Positions 16,869-25,190 of a stretch of 64,000 bases of DNA are shown piece after piece. This DNA comes from a virus: the IMG/VR virus record IMGVR_UViG_3300044846_005371, positions 1-64,000 of that record. The stretch is one strand, 5' to 3'. How positions within the stretch are numbered: the first letter of the stretch is position 1; each line of letters begins with the position of its first letter. The notes under the pieces were generated by a model that was not told where the DNA came from, ran no database searches, and saw nothing but the letters and a program-made list of their open reading frames with translations. Made by a program: the position numbers and the translations under genes.

Positions 16869-18797
16869 ATGAAAACTGTTCTTTTTATAACTCCTCACTT
16901 ATCTACTGGAGGATGTCCACAGTATCTACTTAAGAAAATAGAATTACTTGAAACTAACTATCGGATAGCTATTATCGAGTATGCATATGTTGCTCCAGCA
17001 TTCGTAGTCCAACGAAATAAGATCATTGAGAAATGCTCTTCTAATTTTTATAGTTTGGGCGAAGATAAGATGGGCTTACTTGAGATTATAGATACTGTGA
17101 GACCTGACATTGTGCATATTGAGGAAATTCCAGAGTATTTTATGGATAACCGAGTTGCTGATAAAATTTATGTAAGCAATCGAACCTATAAAATATTTGA
17201 GACTTCTCATGATTCTAGCGTGAATATTGATGCAAAGAGATATATTCCAGATGGATTTTTATTGGTTAGTCAATACCAAATTGAGCAATTTAAAGTATTG
17301 GGAGTTCCATGTAGATTAATCGAATATCCAATAGAATATAAAGAAACTAGAGATAGGGAGACTGCGTGTCAAATGTTAGGAATGGATCCTAACTTAAAAC
17401 ATGTGATAAACGTTGGGTTATTTACGTCTAGAAAAAACCAAGCAGAGATAGTTGAATATGCAAAGCGACTCAAAGGCTATCCTATTCAATTTCATTTTAT
17501 CGGAAATCAAGCAGATAACTTTAGATACTATTGGGAACCAATCATGCAAGATTTTCCTGAAAATTGTAGATGGTGGGGAGAAAGATCAGATGTTGATACT
17601 TTCTATCAAGCTGCTGATTTATTTCTGTTTACCTCCAGAGGACATGCAAACGATAAGGAGACCATGCCTTTAGTAATACGTGAGGCAATTAGTTGGAATC
17701 TCCCTATGCTCATCTATGACCTTTCTGTGTATTTAAGCTATTTTGATAAGTTTGATAATATTGACTATTTGAACTTCGAGGACCTCAATGAAAATAGAGA
17801 AATGATATTGAATAAATTAAGACTATCAAATAATTTGGATTCATGTATAATAATTTCAGCATATCCTACTACTCACGACTCAATTGAACTCACTAAAAAA
17901 TCAATACTTGCTGCAAAATCAACAGGGTATCCGGTAATACTTGCAACTCACTGTGATGTCCCTAAAGAGCTTTCGAGTATTTGCGACGAAGTCGTAATAG
18001 ATAAGAACAATATACTGACCTACCATGATTACTATTGTAATTATTGGAATGAGACTCATGAGTTTAAAGTAAAAATAAACTTAAGGGAAAATGGAAATCA
18101 TATATACCATGGACCAGCTGTTTATACAAATTATTTTAATGGAGTAAAGACAGCAAATCGCTTAAACTATTCTAAATGTATCTTAACTAATTTTGATTTT
18201 ATCTTATCTAATGAATCAGTTGATTTAATGTTTTCAAAATTAGGTAGTTCGAATGGAGTATTTCACCATGAAGTAAAACAAGAAGGCGAATGCCTCACAA
18301 CTGCATTTTGCGCAGTATCTTCAAAATTCTTTTTGGATGTTTTTCCTGAAATCAACAGTGAAGCTAATTATACTGATTGGAAAATACGAGTAAATTCTGA
18401 ATCGAATGGATTGGAAAATATGTTTTTTCATACTCTTTCAAATACTGAAATAATTAAGATATCTGATCAAGAATATAAAAATTTACTAGATACTTCGAAT
18501 TATGATATATGTTCCCAAGTAGAGTATTTTACTTTCTTAGAAGTAGAAAATGAAAATGATTCTTTTGCAATATGGTACAACACATCTGATCCAATAATCA
18601 ATTCAAAGATTAGAATAGTTGTTTTATACGATTCAAAAGTTTCAGTCTTTGATGTTGACTCTAATTATTTTTATAAGATCTTTGAAAAGTCAGATAAGCC
18701 GATTGCTGCTTTTTTAATAAAGGACACTGTTCAAGTTAGACATATAACTTCAAGGTCCCCTAATTTCTTAAATAACGGATCAATTTTACTTAAATGA
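16869..18797 (+). CDS. GT-B glycosyltransferase with extra C-terminal domain
   Basis: A 642-residue protein. Residues 1-310 have the two-lobed GT-B (GT4/GT1-type) pattern: an N-terminal FITPHLSTGGCPQYLLKK segment, NVGLFTSRKNQAE near residue 180, and a sugar-nucleotide site around residues 236-285 (GERSDVDTFYQAADLFLF, then ETMPLVIREAISWNLP). Such enzymes move a sugar from a nucleotide donor to an acceptor. Residues about 324-642 begin SCIIISAYPTTHDS and include TYHDYYCNYW; this looks like a second alpha/beta domain, possibly GT-A-like, that I cannot assign. The next gene overlaps by 4 bases (ATGA), so the two are co-translated. Its position directly after four Thr/Ser-rich collagen fibres suggests modification of those fibres. 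LPS or nucleotide modification are alternatives. Confidence 0.78.
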   Translation: MKTVLFITPHLSTGGCPQYLLKKIELLETNYRIAIIEYAYVAPAFVVQRNKIIEKCSSNFYSLGEDKMGLLEIIDTVRPDIVHIEEIPEYFMDNRVADKIYVSNRTYKIFETSHDSSVNIDAKRYIPDGFLLVSQYQIEQFKVLGVPCRLIEYPIEYKETRDRETACQMLGMDPNLKHVINVGLFTSRKNQAEIVEYAKRLKGYPIQFHFIGNQADNFRYYWEPIMQDFPENCRWWGERSDVDTFYQAADLFLFTSRGHANDKETMPLVIREAISWNLPMLIYDLSVYLSYFDKFDNIDYLNFEDLNENREMILNKLRLSNNLDSCIIISAYPTTHDSIELTKKSILAAKSTGYPVILATHCDVPKELSSICDEVVIDKNNILTYHDYYCNYWNETHEFKVKINLRENGNHIYHGPAVYTNYFNGVKTANRLNYSKCILTNFDFILSNESVDLMFSKLGSSNGVFHHEVKQEGECLTTAFCAVSSKFFLDVFPEINSEANYTDWKIRVNSESNGLENMFFHTLSNTEIIKISDQEYKNLLDTSNYDICSQVEYFTFLEVENENDSFAIWYNTSDPIINSKIRIVVLYDSKVSVFDVDSNYFYKIFEKSDKPIAAFLIKDTVQVRHITSRSPNFLNNGSILLK

Positions 18798-19561
18798 TAT
18801 TTACGCATTGTGGATTATTAGGAGACTTTATGTTATCATGGCCGATTGCATCATGGTACTATAAAAAGACTGGTGATAAAATTCATTTCGTTTTACCAGA
18901 TATTCCGTGTTTTTCTCAAGTAGATGAAGTGTTATCTGTTCAACCATTTACTGAAAAGATAACTAAAGTCCAATTTAAAGTTGATAATTTTTCAAGAGGA
19001 GGTCAGCCATACAATCTAAATCCAGCAGATTTTGGAATATTAGGAGAATACTTTAATCTTGGCTTCTGGTCTCATCCGGATAAGTATTGTGCAGAGTTCT
19101 TCGCGGAAGAACATGGACTGGACGTAGATTATGATTACGTTCTATTTGTAGAAGATGACGAATCTATTCAGAAGCATAGTAAAATTATTGCTACTCCGAT
19201 ATCTGATGCATATTCTGAAAATGATATTGAATTAACTAAGAGACAATGGGGAAAGTACATGTTAGATAACTTTTGCCCAAGAGATGCTTTTAAACTTGAT
19301 TTAAGTAAATCTCTTTATTATAACTTAAAGCTATGCAAGAAAGCAGATCATGTGTATTCATCAGATGGCGGAATAAGCATTGCGTTAGATTTTATGAGAG
19401 TTAAACAGACTGTTTACTATAAAGAAAGAGAAACTGTCCCTGGAAAATTATATGCATTTGGAGAGTGGTTTGAAGACCTTTATTATCTTCCAAATAATCC
19501 AAATAGACACTTTATTCCGATTCGTATGAATATACTACCATACGCTGCAAAAAACTGGTAA
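18794..19561 (+). CDS. Small GT9/heptosyltransferase-like protein
   Basis: A 255-residue protein whose ATG overlaps the previous stop. It opens with GLLGDFMLSWPIASWYYKK, the pattern at the start of GT9 (ADP-heptose:LPS heptosyltransferase-like) folds, where a glycine-rich loop and a GD pair are followed by a WP or FP motif. Near the C-terminus, VYSSDGGISIALDF resembles the donor-site loop of GT9 enzymes (SxDTGxxHxA). At about 255 residues it is shorter than a typical GT9 enzyme (about 320-350), so it may be a minimal enzyme or a partner subunit. The following gene, which also contains a GT9-like domain, starts 2 bases after the stop. The family call is by motif only. Confidence 0.55.
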   Translation: MIFTHCGLLGDFMLSWPIASWYYKKTGDKIHFVLPDIPCFSQVDEVLSVQPFTEKITKVQFKVDNFSRGGQPYNLNPADFGILGEYFNLGFWSHPDKYCAEFFAEEHGLDVDYDYVLFVEDDESIQKHSKIIATPISDAYSENDIELTKRQWGKYMLDNFCPRDAFKLDLSKSLYYNLKLCKKADHVYSSDGGISIALDFMRVKQTVYYKERETVPGKLYAFGEWFEDLYYLPNNPNRHFIPIRMNILPYAAKNW

Positions 19562-19562
19562 A

Positions 19563-22259
19563 ATGAAGATATGTAATGTTACTCCTGGTCTATTGCCGAT
19601 TCCTCCTAATGGATGGGGAGCAGTTGAAAAAATTATTTGGGAAACTCATCTGTGCTTGATTGAAATGGGGCATACTTCCAAGATATGCTATTTAGATGAG
19701 GTAGACGGAACTGATGATATTGTGCATATCCATGTAGCAAATCTTGCAAATATTGCACACGAGAGAGGAATAAAATATGTCTTTACTTTACACGACCATC
19801 ATGCATACTTATATGGAAAAGAATCTCAAACGTATTTAGAGAATAAAAGAGCAATCGATAATGCAGAAATTGCATTTGTTCCAGCTAAATTCTTATTGGA
19901 TTATTTTGAGAATCCAAAAAATCTTTTTTACTTTTCTCATGGTGTAAATACTTTAAGCTTTAAAGAATCTTCATTTTCGGGATCTCACAGTTTACTTTGT
20001 GTAGCAAATAATGGATTTATACATGATCAATCGGAAGATCGCAAAGGATTCACATATGCAATAGAAGCAGCAAAGCTTTTGAATTTACCTATAACTATTG
20101 TTGGGCCTGAAAATAATAGAAATTTTTTCTCTAAATTTCCTCAAGATTATGATAAACTTACAATAAAGTATAATTTAAGTGAGGATGAGCTAATTGAAGA
20201 GTATTCAAAGCATACTATATTTGTTCATCCTTCTATTTTGGAAGCGGGCCATCCTAATTTAACTTTACTTGAAGCAATCGCTAGTTGCTTACCGGTTGTT
20301 GCAACATTTGAAGAAGATAACTTTTTAAGCGGACTTATTAGAATAGAAAGATCAGTTGAATCAGTGCATGCTGGTATTCAAGAAGCTATTCTCAATTATG
20401 ATAGATATAAAATCTTTTGTAAAACATCTTCAAATAAACTAAATTGGAAAAATAGAGTAAAAGAACTGTTACTTTACTATAAAAAAATAAAAGATATGAA
20501 AGAAGAATTAATTAATGCTTATGAAAATATTCCTAAGCTCAGTATTGAATCTAGAAAAGCTCATCCTAAGTTTAATTATAACTTCGTTAATGGCGCTTTT
20601 TTTGAAATTTTAGGCAACGGCTCAACTCAATATAAAGTTGAATTTATTGATCAAAAAAACAATTTAGTAGTTTACTCAACTACAATGAATGGTAATTGCT
20701 GGGCAAAGTGTAATAGGGAATATTTGACAGATTGGTTGATTCGAGCAGATGACGGAGAAGATCAATATGAATATTATTTTGATTTACGAGAAAAAAGAAT
20801 TTTATTAAGTTTTGAGAGTAAGTCAATCGGTGATACATTTGCATGGATTCCAATAGCTAGACAGTTTAAGGAAAAATATGACTGCGAAGTTATTGTTTCA
20901 ACTTTTCACAATAGTCTATTTGAAAAAGCTTATCCTGAATTACAGTTTGTTTCTCCGGGCAAAGCAGTAAATGATTTATTTGGAAGTTATACTATTGGAT
21001 ATTGGTATTCAGATACTGGTCCAGACTTATCGAAACATCCAAAAAATCCTTTCACTAGACCTCTACAGGCAGCAGCGTCAGATATTTTAGGAATAGACTA
21101 TGTTGAAGAGCGACCTAGACTTTATCTTTCTCCTGAATTAACTAAGGAGATTGAAGGTGATTATATTTGCATTGCACCACATTCAACTGCGCAGGCAAAA
21201 TATTGGAATTTTCCAGGAGGATGGCAGCAAGTCATCGATTATTATAATTCATGCGGATATAAAGTAGTATATGTATCTCAAGAAGATCCAGATAGTTCAT
21301 GGACACATCAAAATATTGGTGAACTAAGAAATATAGTAAAGAGAAACGGATTGCCTCTTGAAAGAGTTTTAGCAGATATTAAGTACGCTAAAGCTTTTAT
21401 TGGGTTAGGCAGCGGACTTTCTTGGGCAGCATGGGCATGCGAAACGCCAGTTACTCTAATTTCTGGATTCTCAGATCCTATTTCAGAATTTAGTGAATGT
21501 CAACGAGTGATTAATACTAGAGTATGCAATAGCTGCTGGAATAGAACATTATTTGATAGAGGAGATTGGCAGTGGTGTCCAGACCATAAAGGAACTTATC
21601 GTCAATTTGAATGCACAAAGGCTATATCTCCACACGAGATAATACATGCAACTGACCTTAATTTACATAAGGATACTAATAAAATAGTAGCATCATCTGA
21701 AATAGATGAGAGAGGATATTGGGATCCAGTATTTGCTGAAAAGAATCACGTGCATAGTGAATTAGTTAGCGATTGGATATGTGCTTTTTTAAGCGAGTCT
21801 AAAGATATTCCTGTCATAGATTTTGGATGCGGCATGGGAACATATCTTAATGAATTATACTTACGTGGACATAAATATGCGTTGGGCATAGAAGCAATTC
21901 CTCCTAAGAATGATTATGAGTTTGAGATAAAATCATTTGACTTAACTAAAAATATTGATCTTGGAATATCTGGAAATGTTATAAGCTTAGAAGTAGGGGA
22001 GCATATTCCTGCTAAATTCATGGACGCATATTTAGATAATATCACGAAGCACTGTACGAAATACCTTATCTTATCATGGGCACTTAGAGGACAGGGCGGA
22101 CATGGTCATTTCAATGAATTAAATAATGATGAAGTCATTCCGCATATTGTTAAAAGAGGATTTGAATATTTAGAAAAAGAATCATTTGATGCAAGAAAAA
22201 ATGTGGAAGATCCTTTTTTCTATTTTAGAAATTCAATAATGATTTTTAAAAGGATATAA
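19563..22259 (+). CDS. Trifunctional GT4 / autotransporter-heptosyltransferase-like (BAHT/TibC) / methyltransferase fusion
   Basis: An 898-residue, three-part protein. Residues 1-310 are GT4-like (MKICNVTPGLLPIPPNGWG start; EEYSKHTIFVHPSILEAG and PNLTLLEAIASCLPVVAT at residues 212-250). Residues about 320-405 form a small beta-rich domain. Residues about 408-700 are GT9-like: SIGDTFAWIPIARQF, then IAPHSTAQAKYWN near residue 535, then GLGSGLSWAAWACETPV near 613. They are followed by four cysteines, C655-x2-C658-x13-C672-x11-C684, which recall the iron finger of the TibC/Aah autotransporter heptosyltransferases. Residues about 715-898 are a class I SAM methyltransferase (VIDFGCGMGTYLNEL at about 750). 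I infer that it builds and methyl-caps an O-glycan on Ser/Thr of a protein, most plausibly the neighbouring fibres. It is the last gene before a strong terminator. Confidence 0.78.
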   Translation: MKICNVTPGLLPIPPNGWGAVEKIIWETHLCLIEMGHTSKICYLDEVDGTDDIVHIHVANLANIAHERGIKYVFTLHDHHAYLYGKESQTYLENKRAIDNAEIAFVPAKFLLDYFENPKNLFYFSHGVNTLSFKESSFSGSHSLLCVANNGFIHDQSEDRKGFTYAIEAAKLLNLPITIVGPENNRNFFSKFPQDYDKLTIKYNLSEDELIEEYSKHTIFVHPSILEAGHPNLTLLEAIASCLPVVATFEEDNFLSGLIRIERSVESVHAGIQEAILNYDRYKIFCKTSSNKLNWKNRVKELLLYYKKIKDMKEELINAYENIPKLSIESRKAHPKFNYNFVNGAFFEILGNGSTQYKVEFIDQKNNLVVYSTTMNGNCWAKCNREYLTDWLIRADDGEDQYEYYFDLREKRILLSFESKSIGDTFAWIPIARQFKEKYDCEVIVSTFHNSLFEKAYPELQFVSPGKAVNDLFGSYTIGYWYSDTGPDLSKHPKNPFTRPLQAAASDILGIDYVEERPRLYLSPELTKEIEGDYICIAPHSTAQAKYWNFPGGWQQVIDYYNSCGYKVVYVSQEDPDSSWTHQNIGELRNIVKRNGLPLERVLADIKYAKAFIGLGSGLSWAAWACETPVTLISGFSDPISEFSECQRVINTRVCNSCWNRTLFDRGDWQWCPDHKGTYRQFECTKAISPHEIIHATDLNLHKDTNKIVASSEIDERGYWDPVFAEKNHVHSELVSDWICAFLSESKDIPVIDFGCGMGTYLNELYLRGHKYALGIEAIPPKNDYEFEIKSFDLTKNIDLGISGNVISLEVGEHIPAKFMDAYLDNITKHCTKYLILSWALRGQGGHGHFNELNNDEVIPHIVKRGFEYLEKESFDARKNVEDPFFYFRNSIMIFKRI

Positions 22260-22274
22260 CTATTTAACGTACAA

Positions 22275-22305
22275 TAAAAAAGCCGGAATTGCTCCGGCTT
22301 TTTTT
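22275..22305. terminator. Bidirectional intrinsic terminator
   Basis: A perfect 7-bp stem AGCCGGA/TCCGGCT with a 5-base loop is flanked by six A on the left and seven T on the right, so it works in both directions. It separates the plus-strand glycosyltransferase genes from the convergent minus-strand groES block. Confidence 0.92.
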
Positions 22306-22325
22306 ATTTTTTGCGATAACTACTT

Positions 22326-22625
22326 TTATTCAAATTCGTCTAATGAAATTTCATCTTCTGAATCGAGTATAGCAATAATTTCGTTAGCCATTACGATATA
22401 ATGCTTTTCGCCTTTATACATAATGTCTACTCCAGAATATCTATTGCATATGACTAGATCGCCGGGAGAAACTTTCATAGGATTCACATGATTTCCTTCT
22501 CCACAAGCAACAACGGTTCCAACATTAGGTCGTTTGACTGCTTTGTCTGGAAGCATTATTCCTTTAGCTGTGGTCGTTTCCTTGTTTCTAGGTTTGATTA
22601 GGACTCTTTCGTAAAGTGGTCTCAT
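22326..22625 (-). CDS. groES: Phage co-chaperonin GroES
   Basis: A 99-residue protein of normal GroES length. It has the MRPLYERVLIKP start, a mobile loop near residues 15-28 (KETTTAKGIMLPDKA, where the hydrophobic IML tripeptide is the GroEL-binding spot), and the GTVVACGEG and GDLVICNRYSG strands. It caps GroEL during folding of substrates, by analogy with T4 gp31, which is needed for the major capsid protein. Its ATG overlaps the stop of the RNase H gene (ATGA). The partner GroEL is also phage-encoded but lies 12.5 kb away at 35148-36773. It is the last gene of its transcript and ends at the bidirectional terminator. Confidence 0.95.
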   Translation of the reverse strand: MRPLYERVLIKPRNKETTTAKGIMLPDKAVKRPNVGTVVACGEGNHVNPMKVSPGDLVICNRYSGVDIMYKGEKHYIVMANEIIAILDSEDEISLDEFE

Positions 22626-23755
22626 ATTAAATGTGGATTATTTTTAATTTGTGTAAATTCTCTAAGATTGAATTTTCTTATCTCTTTTGATAAGTAAGCT
22701 GCTTCTATTTCCTTAACGATGTGATCTGGGATAAAATTAGAGTGAAGTCGTATTATCTTAATATTGAATAATAGATGCTCTTTAATGTCCTCTAACTCAT
22801 TCTCCTTTGCTTTAGTAACTTCAGCTATTTTACTTACACAAAATGATACGAACTCTTCATTTAACTCGTCTAATTTAGCTAATGTCTCACCTCCAAACTT
22901 TTCGAATATTTGAGAAATGGTGATCTCTACTTTTTTAGGAGTCATCTTTGAAATTTTTACAATTTCATCTGATTTATCTCCACCAAAAATCTTAGTAAGA
23001 ACTTCCTCAGTTGGCTCAACTTTAAATTCTTTGTACTCTTTTCCCTTAAGTGCAGATACTAGTTTTTCAATAGTTGACCCAAGTACATCAGATTCGCTTA
23101 ATGAAAAGAAATCATCAAGTGGACTAACTTCTTCACGTGCTCTTAATTCAATTGGAACAAAAAGCTTTTTAGTCTTTGACATTTGCTTAGGTACCATTAG
23201 GAGTACGTTTTTATTGGGATCAGCAATTAATTGCTTTAGATCATGATCCACTGAATAGATCAATACATCATCCTCAAATTTAGAGCATAAATATGCTATA
23301 ATATCGTCGCCTTCCGCTTGATTTACACGATATTGAACAACTCCACAATCCTCTAATTTTGGAAGTATTTCCTTTTGAAAGTACTCAAAGAAGAGATGAT
23401 GTTGCTGTTCATGTAACCTAGAGCCTTTATACTCGAATTTTTTGGGAGAAGAATCTGAAGTATGCTGGCGATTTTCAAAAAAATCAGCAATATACTCTTT
23501 TCGCCAGCTCTTTGAATCAAATACTATATGCAAACCGTCGAGCTGATGCCCGACGGGTGCAATTAGTGAATTTAAGTAAGTTAAGCAAAACTTCTTGAAG
23601 GATAACTTTACATGTTCTTTCAGCATGTACTGATCTTCTTTGAAAAGATCATTTACCCAGTACTTATCACCTGTTCTCTTATCGGATGATGTTACTGATT
23701 TAGTAACGCTGATTGCAACATTAACGAATGCATTTCCATCAATTAGTAGAATCAT
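22622..23755 (-). CDS. rnh: T4 RNase H-like 5'-3' exonuclease/flap nuclease
   Basis: A 377-residue FEN1/T4 RNase H-family protein. Acidic metal ligands are visible in the usual places: LLIDGNAF (D6), LHIVFDSKSWRKEY, QAEGDDIIAYL and YSVDHDLKQL. The family removes RNA primers and 5' flaps during lagging-strand synthesis. The protein is longer than T4 RNase H (305 residues). It overlaps the upstream 100-residue gene by 17 bases and groES by 4, so the three are translationally coupled. gp32 lies two genes upstream; in T4, rnh and gene 32 are also clustered, though in a different order. Confidence 0.88.
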   Translation of the reverse strand: MILLIDGNAFVNVAISVTKSVTSSDKRTGDKYWVNDLFKEDQYMLKEHVKLSFKKFCLTYLNSLIAPVGHQLDGLHIVFDSKSWRKEYIADFFENRQHTSDSSPKKFEYKGSRLHEQQHHLFFEYFQKEILPKLEDCGVVQYRVNQAEGDDIIAYLCSKFEDDVLIYSVDHDLKQLIADPNKNVLLMVPKQMSKTKKLFVPIELRAREEVSPLDDFFSLSESDVLGSTIEKLVSALKGKEYKEFKVEPTEEVLTKIFGGDKSDEIVKISKMTPKKVEITISQIFEKFGGETLAKLDELNEEFVSFCVSKIAEVTKAKENELEDIKEHLLFNIKIIRLHSNFIPDHIVKEIEAAYLSKEIRKFNLREFTQIKNNPHLI

Positions 23756-24041
23756 TATTATCTTGATTTTGCTCTTCTTCTTTTACTTTTTTCTTTAACT
23801 TTCGAATGGCTGTCGCAATTAGCTCAGATTCGTTGAGTGAATATGCTCCACGAGACTGTGCGTATTTTGAAGCAGCAACTAGAACAAAAACTGCTTGATT
23901 TACGTCCATTTTTTCTAGGAATGCATCGTAAGCATCGTCTGTTTCGTATGAGATTGCTCCTAACAAAACATTTTGATTTTTAGGTTGTTCTGAACCAGTT
24001 TCTTCCTTTTCAACAACTGTGTTTTCTTGATTTTCTTGCAT
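23739..24041 (-). CDS. Unknown 100-residue protein between gp32 and RNase H
   Basis: A short acidic protein with low-complexity N- and C-terminal tails (QENQENTVVEKEE; EEQNQDNNDSTN) around a helical core (ETDDAYDAFLEKM, VFVLVAASKYAQSR, SELIATAIRKLKKKVK). I do not recognise it. In T4 the genes between rnh and 32 encode DsbA, the late co-activator gp33 and the helicase loader gp59, so a transcription or replication accessory role is plausible from position alone. The gp33-type C-terminal clamp-binding motif is not visible. The start is supported by ATG 24041, 15 bases after the gp32 stop. Confidence 0.7.
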   Translation of the reverse strand: MQENQENTVVEKEETGSEQPKNQNVLLGAISYETDDAYDAFLEKMDVNQAVFVLVAASKYAQSRGAYSLNESELIATAIRKLKKKVKEEEQNQDNNDSTN

Positions 24042-24056
24042 TTTGCTTTTATTTTT

Positions 24057-25085
24057 TTATAGATCTTTGAATAAGTCATCATACTCGTCCGATGATGCGC
24101 TTTCTTCTACTTTTGCAGATTTTGTAGACTTAGTTGGAGCAGATGGAGTTGTGCCAAAATCCAAATCATCATCTAATGCAGGCTTAGCACTTGCCTTTGA
24201 ACTTGTTCCAGTTGAACGATTCATTTTTTGTTTAATCAATTCGTTCATCTTAGAATCTTTGCTCTTTTCCAAGATCATATTTAACACATGATGATTGCCA
24301 ACTGCACCAACTATTGCTTCTGCAACTTTTGGATAAGTATCTTCTTCCCAAGCTTGATGGTAATAGTCATCCATCTTTGGAGAATACTTATTTAAGTACT
24401 CATTTACGAGTTTTGCAGATTTTTCATCGTTCTCAACTTTTACCATCTTTTCTCCAACTTGAAAAACGAATGGTGTAACTTCATCCATGAATTTACACTT
24501 GGACCAATCTCTAAATTCTTTGGTTTTCTTTCCAACTACGCATAAGAAATCTTTACCTACCAATAGGTGATATGGATTGATTTTCTTTACACCGTCAATT
24601 AGAGTGTCTTCATCTGGATTCAATTGCTGATCAATCAAAGAGTCGACTTGATTTCTAAACTTGAAAACCTTTACTGTGTTTTCTAATTCAGGTCGCTGTG
24701 GATCTTTCTTGATATACACCAATGAATGATGAGTATACCATCTTGAAAAGTTGTTTGAGATCTCTCTATGAAGATCGGGTTCGTCGTTCTTAATTGATCT
24801 AAGAACTGACTCAATTGTCCACAAGATTGATGGCTCTCCAACATTTGAAGGACAGTCAACTATGACTGATTCTTTAGTTAGAGGATTCCACAATTTTGCA
24901 GAGTACTTTGTGTACTTGCTCTTAGTCTTATCAAAGACATAAGGGATAAAACGGAAAACCGATTTATAGGATCCGTTGAATGCGTTTGGATCTGGATCAT
25001 AAATATTAGGATCCACTTTCTTTTCGCGAGATGCAGCTTTTCCCTTTGAAAAGGCATCATCTGGTAGGTCAAAAAAATCTGTCAT
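24057..25085 (-). CDS. 32: gp32-like single-stranded DNA-binding protein
   Basis: A 342-residue protein with the T4 gp32 plan. The basic N-terminal region (GKAASREKK) would serve cooperative self-assembly. The central OB-type core begins KSVFRFIPYVFDKTKSKY, followed by SAKLWNPLTKE and aromatic residues such as FSRWYTHHSLVYI. The C-terminal tail is low-complexity and acidic (DDDLDF, SSDEYDDLFKDL), the part of gp32 that recruits replication partners. I do not see the T4 zinc ligand set (one His and three spaced Cys), so zinc may be absent. It coats ssDNA at forks and recombination intermediates. It sits upstream of the 100-residue gene and RNase H in the same operon. Confidence 0.88.
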   Translation of the reverse strand: MTDFFDLPDDAFSKGKAASREKKVDPNIYDPDPNAFNGSYKSVFRFIPYVFDKTKSKYTKYSAKLWNPLTKESVIVDCPSNVGEPSILWTIESVLRSIKNDEPDLHREISNNFSRWYTHHSLVYIKKDPQRPELENTVKVFKFRNQVDSLIDQQLNPDEDTLIDGVKKINPYHLLVGKDFLCVVGKKTKEFRDWSKCKFMDEVTPFVFQVGEKMVKVENDEKSAKLVNEYLNKYSPKMDDYYHQAWEEDTYPKVAEAIVGAVGNHHVLNMILEKSKDSKMNELIKQKMNRSTGTSSKASAKPALDDDLDFGTTPSAPTKSTKSAKVEESASSDEYDDLFKDL

Positions 25086-25104
25086 TTTGAAATGTATTTA
25101 GTCT

Positions 25105-25134
25105 ATTTTACTAAAATATTTGAGATAGTTTCAA
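25105..25134 (-). promoter_or_regulatory. Possible promoter before gp32
   Basis: Read on the minus strand, TTGAAA (25134-25129) is followed after 18 bases by TAAAAT (25110-25105). It lies downstream of a terminator and upstream of the gp32 start, where a new promoter is needed. AT-rich DNA makes chance matches likely. Confidence 0.25.
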
Positions 25135-25144
25135 TATTAGATAA

Positions 25145-25168
25145 AAAATGCCTCAAAAGAGGCATTTT
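25145..25168 (-). terminator. Intrinsic terminator after the Hc1-like gene
   Basis: A perfect 10-bp stem (AAAATGCCTC/GAGGCATTTT) with a 4-base loop is followed on the minus strand by a T run. It is 23 bases past the stop of the Hc1-like gene and separates it from gp32. Confidence 0.88.
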
Positions 25169-25190
25169 AAATGTTTGTATGTAAAGTAAA

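Noticed and set aside
23739-24041. Assignment of the 100-residue protein as gp33 or gp59
   Set aside because: Only gene order supports it. The gp33 clamp-binding C-terminus is absent and the protein is much shorter than gp59.
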